Positions 1 to 6,148 are shown, numbered from the stretch's first letter. The stretch is 9,998 nucleotides of DNA from an uncultured Collinsella sp. (GCA_900542945.1 UQPI01000071.1:1-9998); one strand, 5' to 3'. Notes: a model not told the origin generated them from the letters alone. A program made the numbers and translations.

Positions 1-181
1 TACATGTACGGATGAATGTGGGAGGTGTTCGGATAAAGTCGATAATCAAGGGTATTATTACGATTCCATTTGAACCCTTGGGGTTTGTTGAAATGGGATC
101 GGGATTCGCATAAGATAAAGCAGATGGCACCCGTTGCAGCGGGTTGGCCAACTCCCAAACACGTTTGTAGCGTGAGAAGTG
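1..181. other. Left-edge region without an assignable complete gene
   Basis: No complete coding sequence can be supported here. A plus-strand frame is open from position 2 to a TGA at 71-73. It would end a protein with a Cys-rich tail (C-T-D-E-C-G-R-C), so it could be the last codons of a gene entering from the left. A second plus frame (3-113) and a minus frame are also open over the same bases, so I cannot choose between them. The rest carries small dyads: AACCC/GGGTT at about 74-86, ACCCG/CGGGT at 129-144, and CACG/CGTG at 160-174. They lead straight into the terminator at 182-217, so 74-217 may be the 3' end of a transcript or a small structured RNA. Confidence 0.4.
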
Positions 182-217
182 GTCGTCTTCGCATTACGCG
201 GAGGCGGCTATTTTTTT
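182..217 (+). terminator. Intrinsic terminator upstream of the ArsR operon
   Basis: An 11-bp stem (182-192 paired with 198-208, with three G-U pairs) closes a 5-nt loop ATTAC. After two bases (TA) it is followed by seven T residues (211-217). This is the classical Rho-independent shape on the plus strand. It ends whatever is transcribed from the left edge and insulates the ArsR-family operon whose promoter starts 20 nt later. Confidence 0.8.
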
Positions 218-227
218 GAGTACAAGA

Positions 228-251
228 TTAGACAGTTAGACAAACATCTAA
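228..251. promoter_or_regulatory. Probable operator for the ArsR/SdpR-type repressor
   Basis: TTAGACA occurs twice in direct orientation (228-234 and 236-242). The second copy is also the left half of a dyad, TTAGA-6 nt-TCTAA (236-251). The dyad covers the -35 box and the first part of the spacer of the predicted promoter at 237-265, so a dimeric winged-helix repressor bound here would block RNA polymerase. The adjacent gene encodes such a protein, and autorepression is the rule for the SdpR branch of the ArsR family. The site assignment is inference from position and symmetry. Confidence 0.45.
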
Positions 252-265
252 ATATTGAGTATAGT
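237..265 (+). promoter_or_regulatory. Sigma70-type promoter of the ArsR-SdpI operon
   Basis: A -35 box TAGACA (237-242, 5 of 6 to consensus) and a -10 box TATAGT (260-265) are separated by 17 bp. The expected start of transcription is near 272, giving a leader of about 28 nt that contains the AGGAGG ribosome site. The promoter lies just after a terminator and overlaps a dyad likely to be the operator. Confidence 0.6.
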
Positions 266-289
266 GTGCGCGTCATGAGAGATGATGAG

Positions 290-295
290 AGGAGG
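290..295 (+). promoter_or_regulatory. Ribosome binding site that fixes the start of the ArsR gene
   Basis: AGGAGG lies 4 nt before the ATG at 300. Two earlier in-frame ATGs at 282 and 285 would place this site inside the coding sequence and have no comparable site upstream, so 300 is the preferred start. Confidence 0.75.
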
Positions 296-299
296 TCTT

Positions 300-578
300 A
301 TGCCGGGAGAGGGTTTTAAGGCGCTTGCCGATCCAACGCGACGGCGCATTTTGGAGTTGCTGCGCGAGGGCAATTGCACGGCGGGGGAGCTTGCCGAGCA
401 TTTCGATATCAGTAAGCCGTCGCTAAGCCATCACTTGGCGACGCTCAAAAATGCCGGGTTGGTGACCGACGAGCGCCATGGCCAAAACATCGTATACAGC
501 TTAAACACCACCGTCATGCAGGATTTAATTGGCTGGTTTATGGGCTTTACAAACACTGAAGGTGATAAGGATGAATAA
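300..578 (+). CDS. ArsR/SdpR-family winged-helix transcriptional repressor
   Basis: A 92-residue DNA-binding repressor of the ArsR superfamily. The N-terminus has the family signature F-K-A-L-A-D-P-T-R-R-R-I-L (residues 6-18). The helix-turn-helix lies at about 27-46 (TAGELAEHF, then SKPSLSHHL with the SHHL recognition-helix motif), followed by L-K-N-A-G-L-V and the wing D-E-R-H-G-Q-N-I-V-Y-S-L. The metal-binding ELCVCD motif of ArsR/SmtB sensors is absent and only Cys26 is present, so it probably does not sense metal. It resembles SdpR, the autorepressor paired with the immunity protein SdpI in Bacillus. The pairing is conserved here: the next gene overlaps it by 8 nt and encodes an SdpI-like membrane protein. 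Start chosen at 300 because of AGGAGG at 290-295. Likely autorepressed through the dyad at 236-251. The family is certain; the signal is unknown. Confidence 0.9.
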   Translation: MPGEGFKALADPTRRRILELLREGNCTAGELAEHFDISKPSLSHHLATLKNAGLVTDERHGQNIVYSLNTTVMQDLIGWFMGFTNTEGDKDE

Positions 579-1275
579 CGAAAACAAGGGCATTCACCCC
601 ACGGGGGTATCGTCGCGCGTGTGGATTGCGCTGGTCGCTCTGTGCGTCGCCAATGTCGTAGCGCACCTCATGGTGATGCCGAGCTTGCCTGCGCAGATTC
701 CCACGCACTGGGGCGCGAACGGCGCCGTCGACGGTTGGGGCCCTAGCTGGATGGCCTCCGCGCTCGGCGCGCTGCCTCTGGCGCTTCTCGCAATGTTCTG
801 CGTGGTGCCGCGCATCGACCCCAAAGGCGAGGCATATCGAACCTCGGGCAAGTTCTATCAGGGCTTCGTAATCGCCTTCACCTTGTTCATGTGCGCCATA
901 AGCTGGCTGGGAGAGCTTACGGTCTGGGGCGTGGTGCCGGCGGTCGGTTCGGTTAACGTGCTGATTTCCGGTGTTGTCGGTTTGCTGTTCATCGGCGTAG
1001 GCAACTACTTGCCGCGTGTGAAGCAGAACTATACGCTCGGTATCAAGACACCTTGGGCGCTTGCCGATCCCGAGAACTGGCGCCGTACGCAGCGTTTTGG
1101 CGGCGCCTGCTTTATGGTGCTGGGTATTGGCCTGATTGTGATGGGCGTGGCAGGCAGCGTGCTTTCGAGTGAAGTCGTCGCCGCGGTGATTGCGGTTCTG
1201 GCGTTTGGTTCGGTTGGAGCCGTCTACGTCTACTCGTATCTGTTGTGGCGCAAATCGCAGCGAGCCGCTGGTTAA
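571..1275 (+). CDS. SdpI-like DUF1648 integral membrane protein
   Basis: A 234-residue polytopic membrane protein of the SdpI/YhfL type. A DUF1648 segment (about 22-75) carries the hallmark P-x-x-I-P-T-H-W-G-x-N-G-x-x-D-G-W. The SdpI C-terminal signature is at about 144-178: G-N-Y-L-P-R-V-K-x-N-Y-x-x-G-I-K-T-P-W, then W-R-R-T-Q-R-F-G-G. About six hydrophobic segments are seen, near 16-38, 62-80, 96-118, 121-144, 177-199 and 202-226. In Bacillus, SdpI gives immunity to the SdpC cannibalism toxin and sequesters the repressor SdpR at the membrane. No SdpC-like toxin gene is visible here, so the role may be immunity to external toxins or a two-component sensing pair with the upstream repressor. 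The start at ATG 571, with AAGG at 559-562, is preferred over an upstream in-frame ATG at 529 that lies deep inside the repressor gene. The 8-nt overlap implies translational coupling. Confidence 0.88.
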   Translation: MNNENKGIHPTGVSSRVWIALVALCVANVVAHLMVMPSLPAQIPTHWGANGAVDGWGPSWMASALGALPLALLAMFCVVPRIDPKGEAYRTSGKFYQGFVIAFTLFMCAISWLGELTVWGVVPAVGSVNVLISGVVGLLFIGVGNYLPRVKQNYTLGIKTPWALADPENWRRTQRFGGACFMVLGIGLIVMGVAGSVLSSEVVAAVIAVLAFGSVGAVYVYSYLLWRKSQRAAG

Positions 1276-1341
1276 GGTTGCGGAAAACTAGCGTACGCAG
1301 TTCATAGTATGTTCCGGGGGACTTTTCCCAGGTAGTATTAG

Positions 1342-1368
1342 GGGGTGTGGGCAACCATGCCCCTTTTT
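1342..1368 (+). terminator. Intrinsic terminator between the SdpI gene and ettA
   Basis: A 9-bp stem (1342-1350 with 1355-1363, two G-U pairs) is closed by a GCAA tetraloop of the GNRA class and followed directly by five T residues (1364-1368). It most simply ends the ArsR-SdpI transcript. It also sits in the ettA 5' region, so it would act as an attenuator if ettA had a promoter before it. I see only weak promoter candidates on either side. Confidence 0.75.
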
Positions 1369-1459
1369 CGTTACGTTTCAGAGCTGGTTTCCTCATTTCG
1401 TTTCTACTAAAGCGAATCAAGAATAGGGAAACAGCAGGTAGAAAGGATAGAACAGGCAA

Positions 1460-3139
1460 ATGGCAGAGTTTATCTACCAGATGTATCAGGCTCGCAAGGC
1501 CCATGGCGACAAGGTAATCCTTGACGACGTGACCCTGAGCTTCTACCCCGGTGCCAAGATCGGCGTCGTGGGTCCCAACGGCATGGGCAAGTCGACCCTG
1601 CTCAAGATCATGGCCGGCATCGAGGAAGTTTCCAACGGCGATGCCAGGCTCACCCCCGGCTACACCGTGGGTATCCTGCAACAGGAGCCGCCGCTCGACG
1701 ACGACAAGACCGTCATCGAGAACGTGCGCATGGCGTTTGGCGACATGATTGCCAAGGTCGATCGCTTCAACAAGATCGGCGAGGAGATGTGCGACCCGGA
1801 CTGCGACATGGACGCCCTCATGGCCGAGATGGGCAAGCTCCAGGACGAGATCGACGCCGCTGATGGCTGGGATATCGATTCCAAGCTCGGCCAGGCCATG
1901 GACGCCCTGCAGCTGCCCGATTCCGACATGCCGGTCAACGTGCTTTCCGGCGGCGAGCGCCGTCGCGTGGCCCTGTGCAAGCTGCTGCTCGAGGCTCCCG
2001 ACCTGCTGCTGCTTGACGAGCCCACAAACCACCTAGACGCTGAGTCGATCCTGTGGCTCGAGCACTTCCTTCACAACTACCAGGGCGCGGTGCTTGCCGT
2101 CACGCACGATCGCTACTTCCTGGATAACGTTGCCGAGTGGATCTGCGAGGTCGACCGCGGTCACCTTTATCCCTACAAGGGCAACTACTCCACGTATCTG
2201 GAGACCAAGGCCGCCCGTATCGAGGCGCAGGGCAACCGCGACGCCAAGCTCGCCAAGCGCATGGAGGCCGAGCTCGAGTGGGTACGCAGCTCGCCCAAGG
2301 CTCGCCAGGCCAAGAACAAGGCTCGTCTGGCTCGCTACGAGGAGATGGAGGCCGAGGCCCGCGCAAGCCAGAAGCTCGACTGGACCGATATCCGCATTCC
2401 CGTTGGACCGCGTTTGGGTAACAAGGTGCTCGAGGCCCATCACCTGCACAAGGAATTCGACGGTCGCGTGCTCATCGACGACCTTTCGTTCACCCTGCCG
2501 CGCAACGGCATCGTGGGCGTCATCGGCCCCAACGGTGTCGGTAAGACCACGCTGTTCAAGACCATCGTGGGCCTGGAGCCGCTGACTTCGGGCGAGCTCG
2601 AGGTGGGCGAGACCGTCAAGATCTCCTATGTCGATCAGAACCGTTCTGGCATCGACCCCGATAAGAACCTGTGGGAGGTCGTCTCGGACGGCCTGGACCA
2701 CATGATGGTCGGCGAGACCGAGGTTCCGAGCCGTGCTTATGTGGCGAGCTTTGGCTTTAAGGGCCAGGACCAGCAGAAGCGCGCTGGCGTACTCTCCGGT
2801 GGCGAGCGCAACCGTCTGAACCTGGCGCTCACGCTCAAGCAGGGCGGCAACCTGCTGCTCCTCGACGAGCCCACGAACGATCTCGACGTCGAGACGCTGT
2901 CCTCACTCGAGGCGGCGCTGCTCGAGTTCCCGGGCTGCTCGGTGGTTATTAGCCACGACCGTATGTTCCTGGACCGCGTCGCCACGCACATTCTGGCGTG
3001 GGAGGGCACCGACGAGAATCCGGGCAACTGGTATTGGTTCGAGGGCAACTTCGAGGCCTATCAGGCCAACCGCATCGAGCGCCTGGGCGAGGACGCAGCC
3101 CAGCCGCATCGTATTCACCGCAAGCTGACGCGTGACTAG
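1460..3139 (+). CDS. ettA: Energy-dependent translational throttle protein EttA (ABC-F ATPase)
   Basis: A 559-residue soluble ABC-F ATPase, close to the 555 residues of E. coli EttA. EttA binds the ribosomal E site and gates entry of 70S initiation complexes into elongation according to the ATP/ADP ratio. Domain 1 has Walker A G-P-N-G-M-G-K-S-T at 38-46, signature L-S-G-G-E at 162-166 and Walker B ending D186-E187, followed by P-T-N-H-L-D. Between Walker A and the signature is the arm insertion (about 95-140) typical of EttA. A long charged helical linker (about 240-310) joins to domain 2, with Walker A G-P-N-G-V-G-K-T-T at 356-364, L-S-G-G-E at 445-449 and D469-E470. The ending, W-F-E-G-N-F, then R-L-G-E-D-A and P-H-R-I, matches EttA rather than antibiotic-resistance ABC-Fs. 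Both catalytic glutamates are present. The start at 1460 has GAAAGGA at 1441-1447, a longer spacing than usual (12 nt). The gene is GC-rich and clearly part of the core genome. Confidence 0.96.
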   Translation: MAEFIYQMYQARKAHGDKVILDDVTLSFYPGAKIGVVGPNGMGKSTLLKIMAGIEEVSNGDARLTPGYTVGILQQEPPLDDDKTVIENVRMAFGDMIAKVDRFNKIGEEMCDPDCDMDALMAEMGKLQDEIDAADGWDIDSKLGQAMDALQLPDSDMPVNVLSGGERRRVALCKLLLEAPDLLLLDEPTNHLDAESILWLEHFLHNYQGAVLAVTHDRYFLDNVAEWICEVDRGHLYPYKGNYSTYLETKAARIEAQGNRDAKLAKRMEAELEWVRSSPKARQAKNKARLARYEEMEAEARASQKLDWTDIRIPVGPRLGNKVLEAHHLHKEFDGRVLIDDLSFTLPRNGIVGVIGPNGVGKTTLFKTIVGLEPLTSGELEVGETVKISYVDQNRSGIDPDKNLWEVVSDGLDHMMVGETEVPSRAYVASFGFKGQDQQKRAGVLSGGERNRLNLALTLKQGGNLLLLDEPTNDLDVETLSSLEAALLEFPGCSVVISHDRMFLDRVATHILAWEGTDENPGNWYWFEGNFEAYQANRIERLGEDAAQPHRIHRKLTRD

Positions 3140-3143
3140 GTTT

Positions 3144-3171
3144 GTTACGCGGTTTTACCAAACCGCGTAAC
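3144..3171. terminator. Perfect 12-bp hairpin just after ettA
   Basis: Four bases after the ettA stop, GTTACGCGGTTT (3144-3155) pairs perfectly with AAACCGCGTAAC (3160-3171) around a TACC loop. There is no T-tract on either strand, so it is not a standard intrinsic terminator. It may be a 3'-end stabilising stem or act with Rho. Position suggests it marks the end of the ettA transcript. Confidence 0.5.
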
Positions 3172-3184
3172 GAGATGATGCTGC

Positions 3185-3284
3185 GCGAGCCGCAAGCACC
3201 CCATCTTGTCGTTCAAACCGTCGCTCGCGTACCAAAGTACGCGTCGCTCCTCTTTCACGGCAACCTGGGGCACTTGCGGCTCGC
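3185..3284. repeat. Long imperfect inverted repeat with a nested hairpin
   Basis: The left arm 3185-3211 and the reverse complement of 3258-3284 agree at 22 of 27 positions, including a run of 12 (GCGAGCCGCAAG). The arms enclose a 46-nt loop that holds its own perfect 7-bp hairpin, CGCGTAC-CAAA-GTACGCG (3226-3243). It lies between two convergent genes and is not coding on the evidence seen. Such size and symmetry fit an intergenic REP/BIME- or MITE-like element or a structured 3' RNA. I cannot count genome copies from one window. Confidence 0.55.
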
Positions 3285-3334
3285 TCGCTGTTGGTTACGA
3301 TGCATCGACAAATGAGCAATTTAAACGAATGAGC

Positions 3335-3372
3335 AAAAACGGCTCAAATCCTGATTTGGATTTGAGCCGTTT
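3335..3372 (-). terminator. Terminator of the 431-residue protein gene (minus strand)
   Basis: A perfect 15-bp stem (3337-3351 with 3358-3372) has a 6-nt loop. Read on the minus strand the stem runs into a T-tract (complement of the A run 3335-3339), giving a strong Rho-independent terminator four bases after the stop codon of the minus-strand gene. On the plus strand it is followed by the weaker TTTGTCGTT, so it may also help stop ettA readthrough. Confidence 0.85.
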
Positions 3373-3376
3373 GTCG

Positions 3377-4672
3377 TTACTGCTCGGGTTCTTCGACTTT
3401 ATCGATGGTCCAGGCGGCTCCGAGACCGCCGGCGGTGTTGCGGCGGATGCGCACGGCAACCTCGCGGCGCTCGCCGGCCTGCGTGTAGTGCAGGGGGAAG
3501 CTTGCGCGGTTTCGCGCGGCCTCGATGGTACCGCGCTCGCGGGCGATCCAGTAGTACTCGCCGACGATGCCGAGCGTGTCGGCGCCGTAGGGGAGATAGG
3601 TCGACAGCTGGTGCAAAAGCGGGCCGGGGCAGAAGACCTCGGTTGTGAAATCGACGGGGAAGTCCTCGGGGATGGCGGGCGCTGCGGGTGCGGGGGCCGG
3701 TGCTGCAGCGGGGACCGGAGCCGGTGCGGGAATCTGGTCATAGACAGGTTCGGATGCGGACTCGATGACGGGTGCAGACTCAGGCACCGGTTCCGGCTTA
3801 ACTGCGGAATCTGTCGGTTCCACGGAGACGGATGTGTCTTCAGTCTCGGTTTTGGCATCGGCTTGCGGGGCGTCCTCTGCCTCGACAGGCAGCTTTGCTT
3901 CGACCGGCGTGGATGCCATGGTGGTGATGCCGGCGTTGGCGTTCTCGGGGTCATAGACAACCGTGAGCGAGATGGCGGGCTGCGGCATCTCGGGCTCCGG
4001 CGCCGACTCGGTAGCGCCTTGATCGGCGGGCTCGTCGGACTGATCGTCCTCGGCCTCGTTGCCAAAGATATCGCTGTTTTGGAACGCAGGCGTCTCGGGT
4101 TGGTTGGCGGCTTCTTCGGTTGTCGACTTGGGGGCCTCGTTGAGCTCCACAGCGGCTTCCTGCTCTGACATGACTTCGGGATCGGTCATGGCGGCGATTT
4201 CGGTTTCGGCTTCTGCTGCTACCTCAATAGCGACTTCGATCTCTGTCTCGGGCTCGGGCTCCGGAGCGACTTCGGCCACGGGCTCGGGACGCTTAACGTG
4301 CTTGGGGCGTACAGCCTTGAGGTCTTTCTCGCCGCGCTTTTTCTTTTTGTAGGACTGCTTGGCACCCTTGGCAGCCTTGGGCTTGTCCTCGCCTTTGGCA
4401 AGGGCGGTATCCCAGGCCTCGTTGGCGATGACGGTGGCATACAGGCGACCGCCCTTAAAGACGGTCAGCTTAATGCAGTCGTCGAGCTCCTCGAGCAGCT
4501 CGCGCGTGGACTCAAAGCCTAGGTCATAAGCGGCCATATCGCCGGTGGCGAGCGCCTCCTCGACCTGCGTCATAAACGTTTGCTTGCCGCATCCGATTGC
4601 ATCGCGCAGCAGACGATACAGATAGATGTGGTTGCCCAGCGATAGCGTGGGCTTAACTATTGTCTTGCTCAT
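3377..4672 (-). CDS. Hypothetical protein with N-terminal LOTUS/OST-HTH-like domain, acidic linker and C-terminal domain
   Basis: A 431-residue soluble protein I do not recognise by name. Three parts are visible. Residues 10-92 form a compact domain; its stretch Y-D-L-G-F-E-S-T-R-E-L-L-E-E-L-D-D, then K-G-G-R-L-Y-A, resembles the second half of an OST-HTH/LOTUS winged helix, a predicted RNA-binding fold. A basic patch (about 98-128, with a run of lysines) follows. Residues 130-331 are a low-complexity linker rich in Glu, Ala, Pro, Thr and Val, surely disordered. Residues 332-431 form a second folded domain (F-C-P-G-P-L-L-H-Q-L, Y-Y-W-I-A-R-E-R-G, A-V-R-I-R-R). There is no signal peptide or membrane segment. 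The start at 4672 is set by the AGAGGAGA site at 4679-4686; an in-frame ATG at 4702 lacks one. It is GC-rich like the core genes. The domain match is by eye and uncertain; a role in RNA binding is inference. Confidence 0.8.
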   Translation of the reverse strand: MSKTIVKPTLSLGNHIYLYRLLRDAIGCGKQTFMTQVEEALATGDMAAYDLGFESTRELLEELDDCIKLTVFKGGRLYATVIANEAWDTALAKGEDKPKAAKGAKQSYKKKKRGEKDLKAVRPKHVKRPEPVAEVAPEPEPETEIEVAIEVAAEAETEIAAMTDPEVMSEQEAAVELNEAPKSTTEEAANQPETPAFQNSDIFGNEAEDDQSDEPADQGATESAPEPEMPQPAISLTVVYDPENANAGITTMASTPVEAKLPVEAEDAPQADAKTETEDTSVSVEPTDSAVKPEPVPESAPVIESASEPVYDQIPAPAPVPAAAPAPAPAAPAIPEDFPVDFTTEVFCPGPLLHQLSTYLPYGADTLGIVGEYYWIARERGTIEAARNRASFPLHYTQAGERREVAVRIRRNTAGGLGAAWTIDKVEEPEQ

Positions 4673-4743
4673 GGCAAATCTCCTCTTTACACACCAAAGC
4701 ATCTTACCATCGCACGGGGCGTGCTACCTCGGCGCCCAAGGCA

Positions 4744-4776
4744 AACGGGCGCGACCGTTGCCGGTTCGCGCCCGTT
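4744..4776 (-). terminator. Probable terminator hairpin after the Ser-rich membrane protein gene
   Basis: AACGGGCGCGA (4744-4754) pairs perfectly with TCGCGCCCGTT (4766-4776). The stem lies 34 bp downstream of the minus-strand stop at 4811 and separates that gene from the next minus-strand gene. The run after the stem on the minus strand is only moderately T-rich (TTTGCCTTGG), so termination may be partial. On the plus strand there is no clear T-tract. Confidence 0.55.
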
Positions 4777-4810
4777 ATACAGGTTGGTTCTCTTTGAGAG
4801 GCAAACGTGC

Positions 4811-5755
4811 TTAGTTACCCGATGCCGTGCCTTGGCTCGAGCTGTCAGATGCCGTGCCGGACGCGGTTCCACTCGAGCTGTTGGTGTTGCCGTTGTCGGT
4901 AGATCCCGTACTCGATGTATTGCCGTTCGTCTGGTCGCCCGTGCTCGGCTGCGAGCTGTCAGTCGTTTGGCTTGAGTCGGTCGTGCCGGATTGCGTGCCG
5001 CTGTTGGCCGTAGAGGAATCGACGCCCTGCGATTGATCAGGGGTGTTCGAGGACGAGTCGGCGGATGCGGAGTTGCCCTGCGGGTCGTCCTGCTGGCCTT
5101 GCGATTGACCTGAGCTATCCACGTCGTGCTCGGTCGTGCGCGACGAAAGGATTGGCTCGGGGCGCTCGCCCAGGCCCTCACCGGCAGTGGTGATAAGGAT
5201 GGCGCCGGCGCAAGCGATGACCGCAACGATGGCGATGGCGATCGAGAAGACGATGACCTTCTTTTGCGTCTGGCTGCGCTCTGCCGCCGCCTTGGCGCGC
5301 AGGCTGTTGGGGGCGACGCGCGCCGTGGTCGCGCGCCCCGCAATCTGGCGCATCTCCTGCGTAGTCGCGGCGCCGCCCAGGTGCTCCTCGGCATCAAACT
5401 CAACGGGCTCATAGGCGCCGGCGGGGTAGTCGACGGCGGTGTGCGTGCCTTTGAGGGCTTCGGCGCTGGCAGAGATAAAGTGGCGGTAGATCTGCGAGGA
5501 CACAACGGTGATGACCGAGCTCACGGCAGCGCCGATCACCGATCCGGCGATACCGATCTTGGAGGCAAGCGCGACGCTCGTGGCGGCAGCTGCGGCGCCG
5601 GCGATGATTTGGGGAATGGAAATGTCGTCGAACAGGCCCTTTTTGGGCGCGATGGCCATGGTCTGTCCGATGGAATGGTTCTCGTGCACGCCGTTGTTGA
5701 GCGCGGCCGGTGTCATGACGCGCGTGCGCGGCGCGTCGGTGTACTTGGTTGTCAT
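4811..5755 (-). CDS. Membrane protein with long Ser/Thr/Gly/Gln-rich C-terminal tail
   Basis: A 314-residue protein of unknown function. Residues 1-44 are polar. Residues 45-90 are Ala/Ile/Val-rich with G-I-A-G-S-V-I-G-A-A in the middle, most likely two tightly packed membrane or amphipathic segments. A charged region (91-165) follows. Residues 166-190 are a clear transmembrane helix preceded by lysines (S-Q-T-Q-K-K). From about 205 to the end the protein is almost only Ser, Thr, Gly, Asn, Gln and Asp, a disordered tail of about 110 residues. By the positive-inside rule the tail should be outside the cell. No LPxTG-type sortase motif is present, so it would stay anchored by the helix. Such tails are often O-glycosylated or span the wall; that is inference. 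The start at 5755 has GGGAGGA at 5762-5768; a longer frame to 5851 has no such site. The coding sequence is GC-rich, native to the genome. Confidence 0.82.
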   Translation of the reverse strand: MTTKYTDAPRTRVMTPAALNNGVHENHSIGQTMAIAPKKGLFDDISIPQIIAGAAAAATSVALASKIGIAGSVIGAAVSSVITVVSSQIYRHFISASAEALKGTHTAVDYPAGAYEPVEFDAEEHLGGAATTQEMRQIAGRATTARVAPNSLRAKAAAERSQTQKKVIVFSIAIAIVAVIACAGAILITTAGEGLGERPEPILSSRTTEHDVDSSGQSQGQQDDPQGNSASADSSSNTPDQSQGVDSSTANSGTQSGTTDSSQTTDSSQPSTGDQTNGNTSSTGSTDNGNTNSSSGTASGTASDSSSQGTASGN

Positions 5756-5874
5756 ACGGGGTCCTCCCGGTGTAAATCTGCTTCGTTTCGTGTAGCCATC
5801 AGGGTACCCACCAGATGTGAATCGTACGTGACATTTAACAGATACCATCAACTCATCAAGGGGGCTTGCTGTCT

Positions 5875-5900
5875 TTGGTGCGATAGCCTGATGCTAAACT
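5875..5900 (+). promoter_or_regulatory. Weak promoter candidate before the small 72-residue gene
   Basis: TGCTAAACT (5892-5900) resembles an extended -10 element (TGn followed by TAAACT). TTGGTG at 5875-5880 is a poor, too-close -35 (14-bp spacing). An extended -10 can work without a good -35, and the gene 30 bp downstream needs a promoter because its left neighbour is divergent. Low certainty. Confidence 0.25.
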
Positions 5901-5929
5901 GGATTTACGATTGCGAGGTGGTTTACGTG

Positions 5930-6148
5930 ATGTACCCGTATATGACATTCGAAGATGGTACCGAGGTCATTCATTCTGACCTGATTACAGATGGCGATAT
6001 CGAAAAGGTTATCGTGCATTTTGAGCGACCGACGGCAGAGGGCTTCGACTCCGCTCGTTGTGAATTGCCTTCCTGTTCGCGGACTGACTGGGAAGGGCAT
6101 TTTACTCAGAGTGAAAAACGAGCTTTCGAAGAGTCTCTGTGCAAATAA
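5930..6148 (+). CDS. Small conserved-type protein, probably C-terminally shortened
   Basis: A 72-residue acidic protein beginning M-Y-P-Y-M-T-F-E-D-G-T-E-V-I-H-S and continuing V-I-V-H-F-E-R-P-T-A-E-G-F-D-S-A-R-C-E-L-P. From memory this matches an uncharacterised family of small proteins of Firmicutes and Actinobacteria, whose usual members are somewhat longer and continue after the F-F-E-E-F-L-like helix. Here the reading frame stops soon after S-E-K-R-A-F-E-E-S-L, so the last part appears to be lost. No function is known to me; some small proteins of this type sit next to toxin-antitoxin or transfer genes, but nothing like that is seen here. There are no membrane segments or signal peptide. 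The start at ATG 5930 has GAGGTGG at 5915-5921; GTG 5927 is possible, and a longer in-frame ATG at 5892 lacks a site. It lies at the beginning of the AT-richer stretch. Confidence 0.7.
   Translation: MYPYMTFEDGTEVIHSDLITDGDIEKVIVHFERPTAEGFDSARCELPSCSRTDWEGHFTQSEKRAFEESLCK

Noticed and set aside
2..73. C-terminal end of a Cys-rich protein entering from the left
   Set aside because: The frame is open and the residues are plausible, but two other frames are open over the same short stretch, so it is kept only as a note under the left-edge region and not called as a gene.
1112..2032. A 306-codon open frame on the minus strand
   Set aside because: It runs opposite ettA and the end of the SdpI gene, has no convincing ribosome site, and its protein is rich in His, Leu, Val and Ala as expected for the antisense of a GC-rich gene.
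1460..3139. ABC-F antibiotic resistance protein instead of EttA
   Set aside because: Length, the arm insertion in domain 1 and the C-terminal R-L-G-E-D-A and P-H-R-I residues match EttA, and resistance ABC-Fs have a different interdomain linker.
3206..4168. A 320-codon plus-strand frame after ettA
   Set aside because: Most of it is the complement of the well-supported 431-residue minus-strand gene, and its start lies inside the inverted repeat; Gly/Arg/Cys-rich composition is typical of a shadow frame.
4687..5505. A 272-codon minus-strand frame overlapping the Ser-rich protein gene
   Set aside because: It is the alternative frame of the same strand, strongly Arg/Ala/Pro/Ser-biased, and has no ribosome site. 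The other frame has membrane segments and a GGGAGGA site.
5126..6148. A 340-codon plus-strand frame ending at the same stop as the small 72-residue protein
   Set aside because: The first 240 codons are antisense to the Ser-rich membrane protein gene and look like a shadow. Only the last 72 codons, with their own ribosome site, look real.
5930..6148. The 72-residue protein as a RiPP precursor for the radical SAM enzyme
   Set aside because: It has several cysteines and lies upstream of the cassette, but its sequence has the pattern of a folded conserved protein, has its own ribosome site and is separated by 100 bp; no leader/core division is visible.
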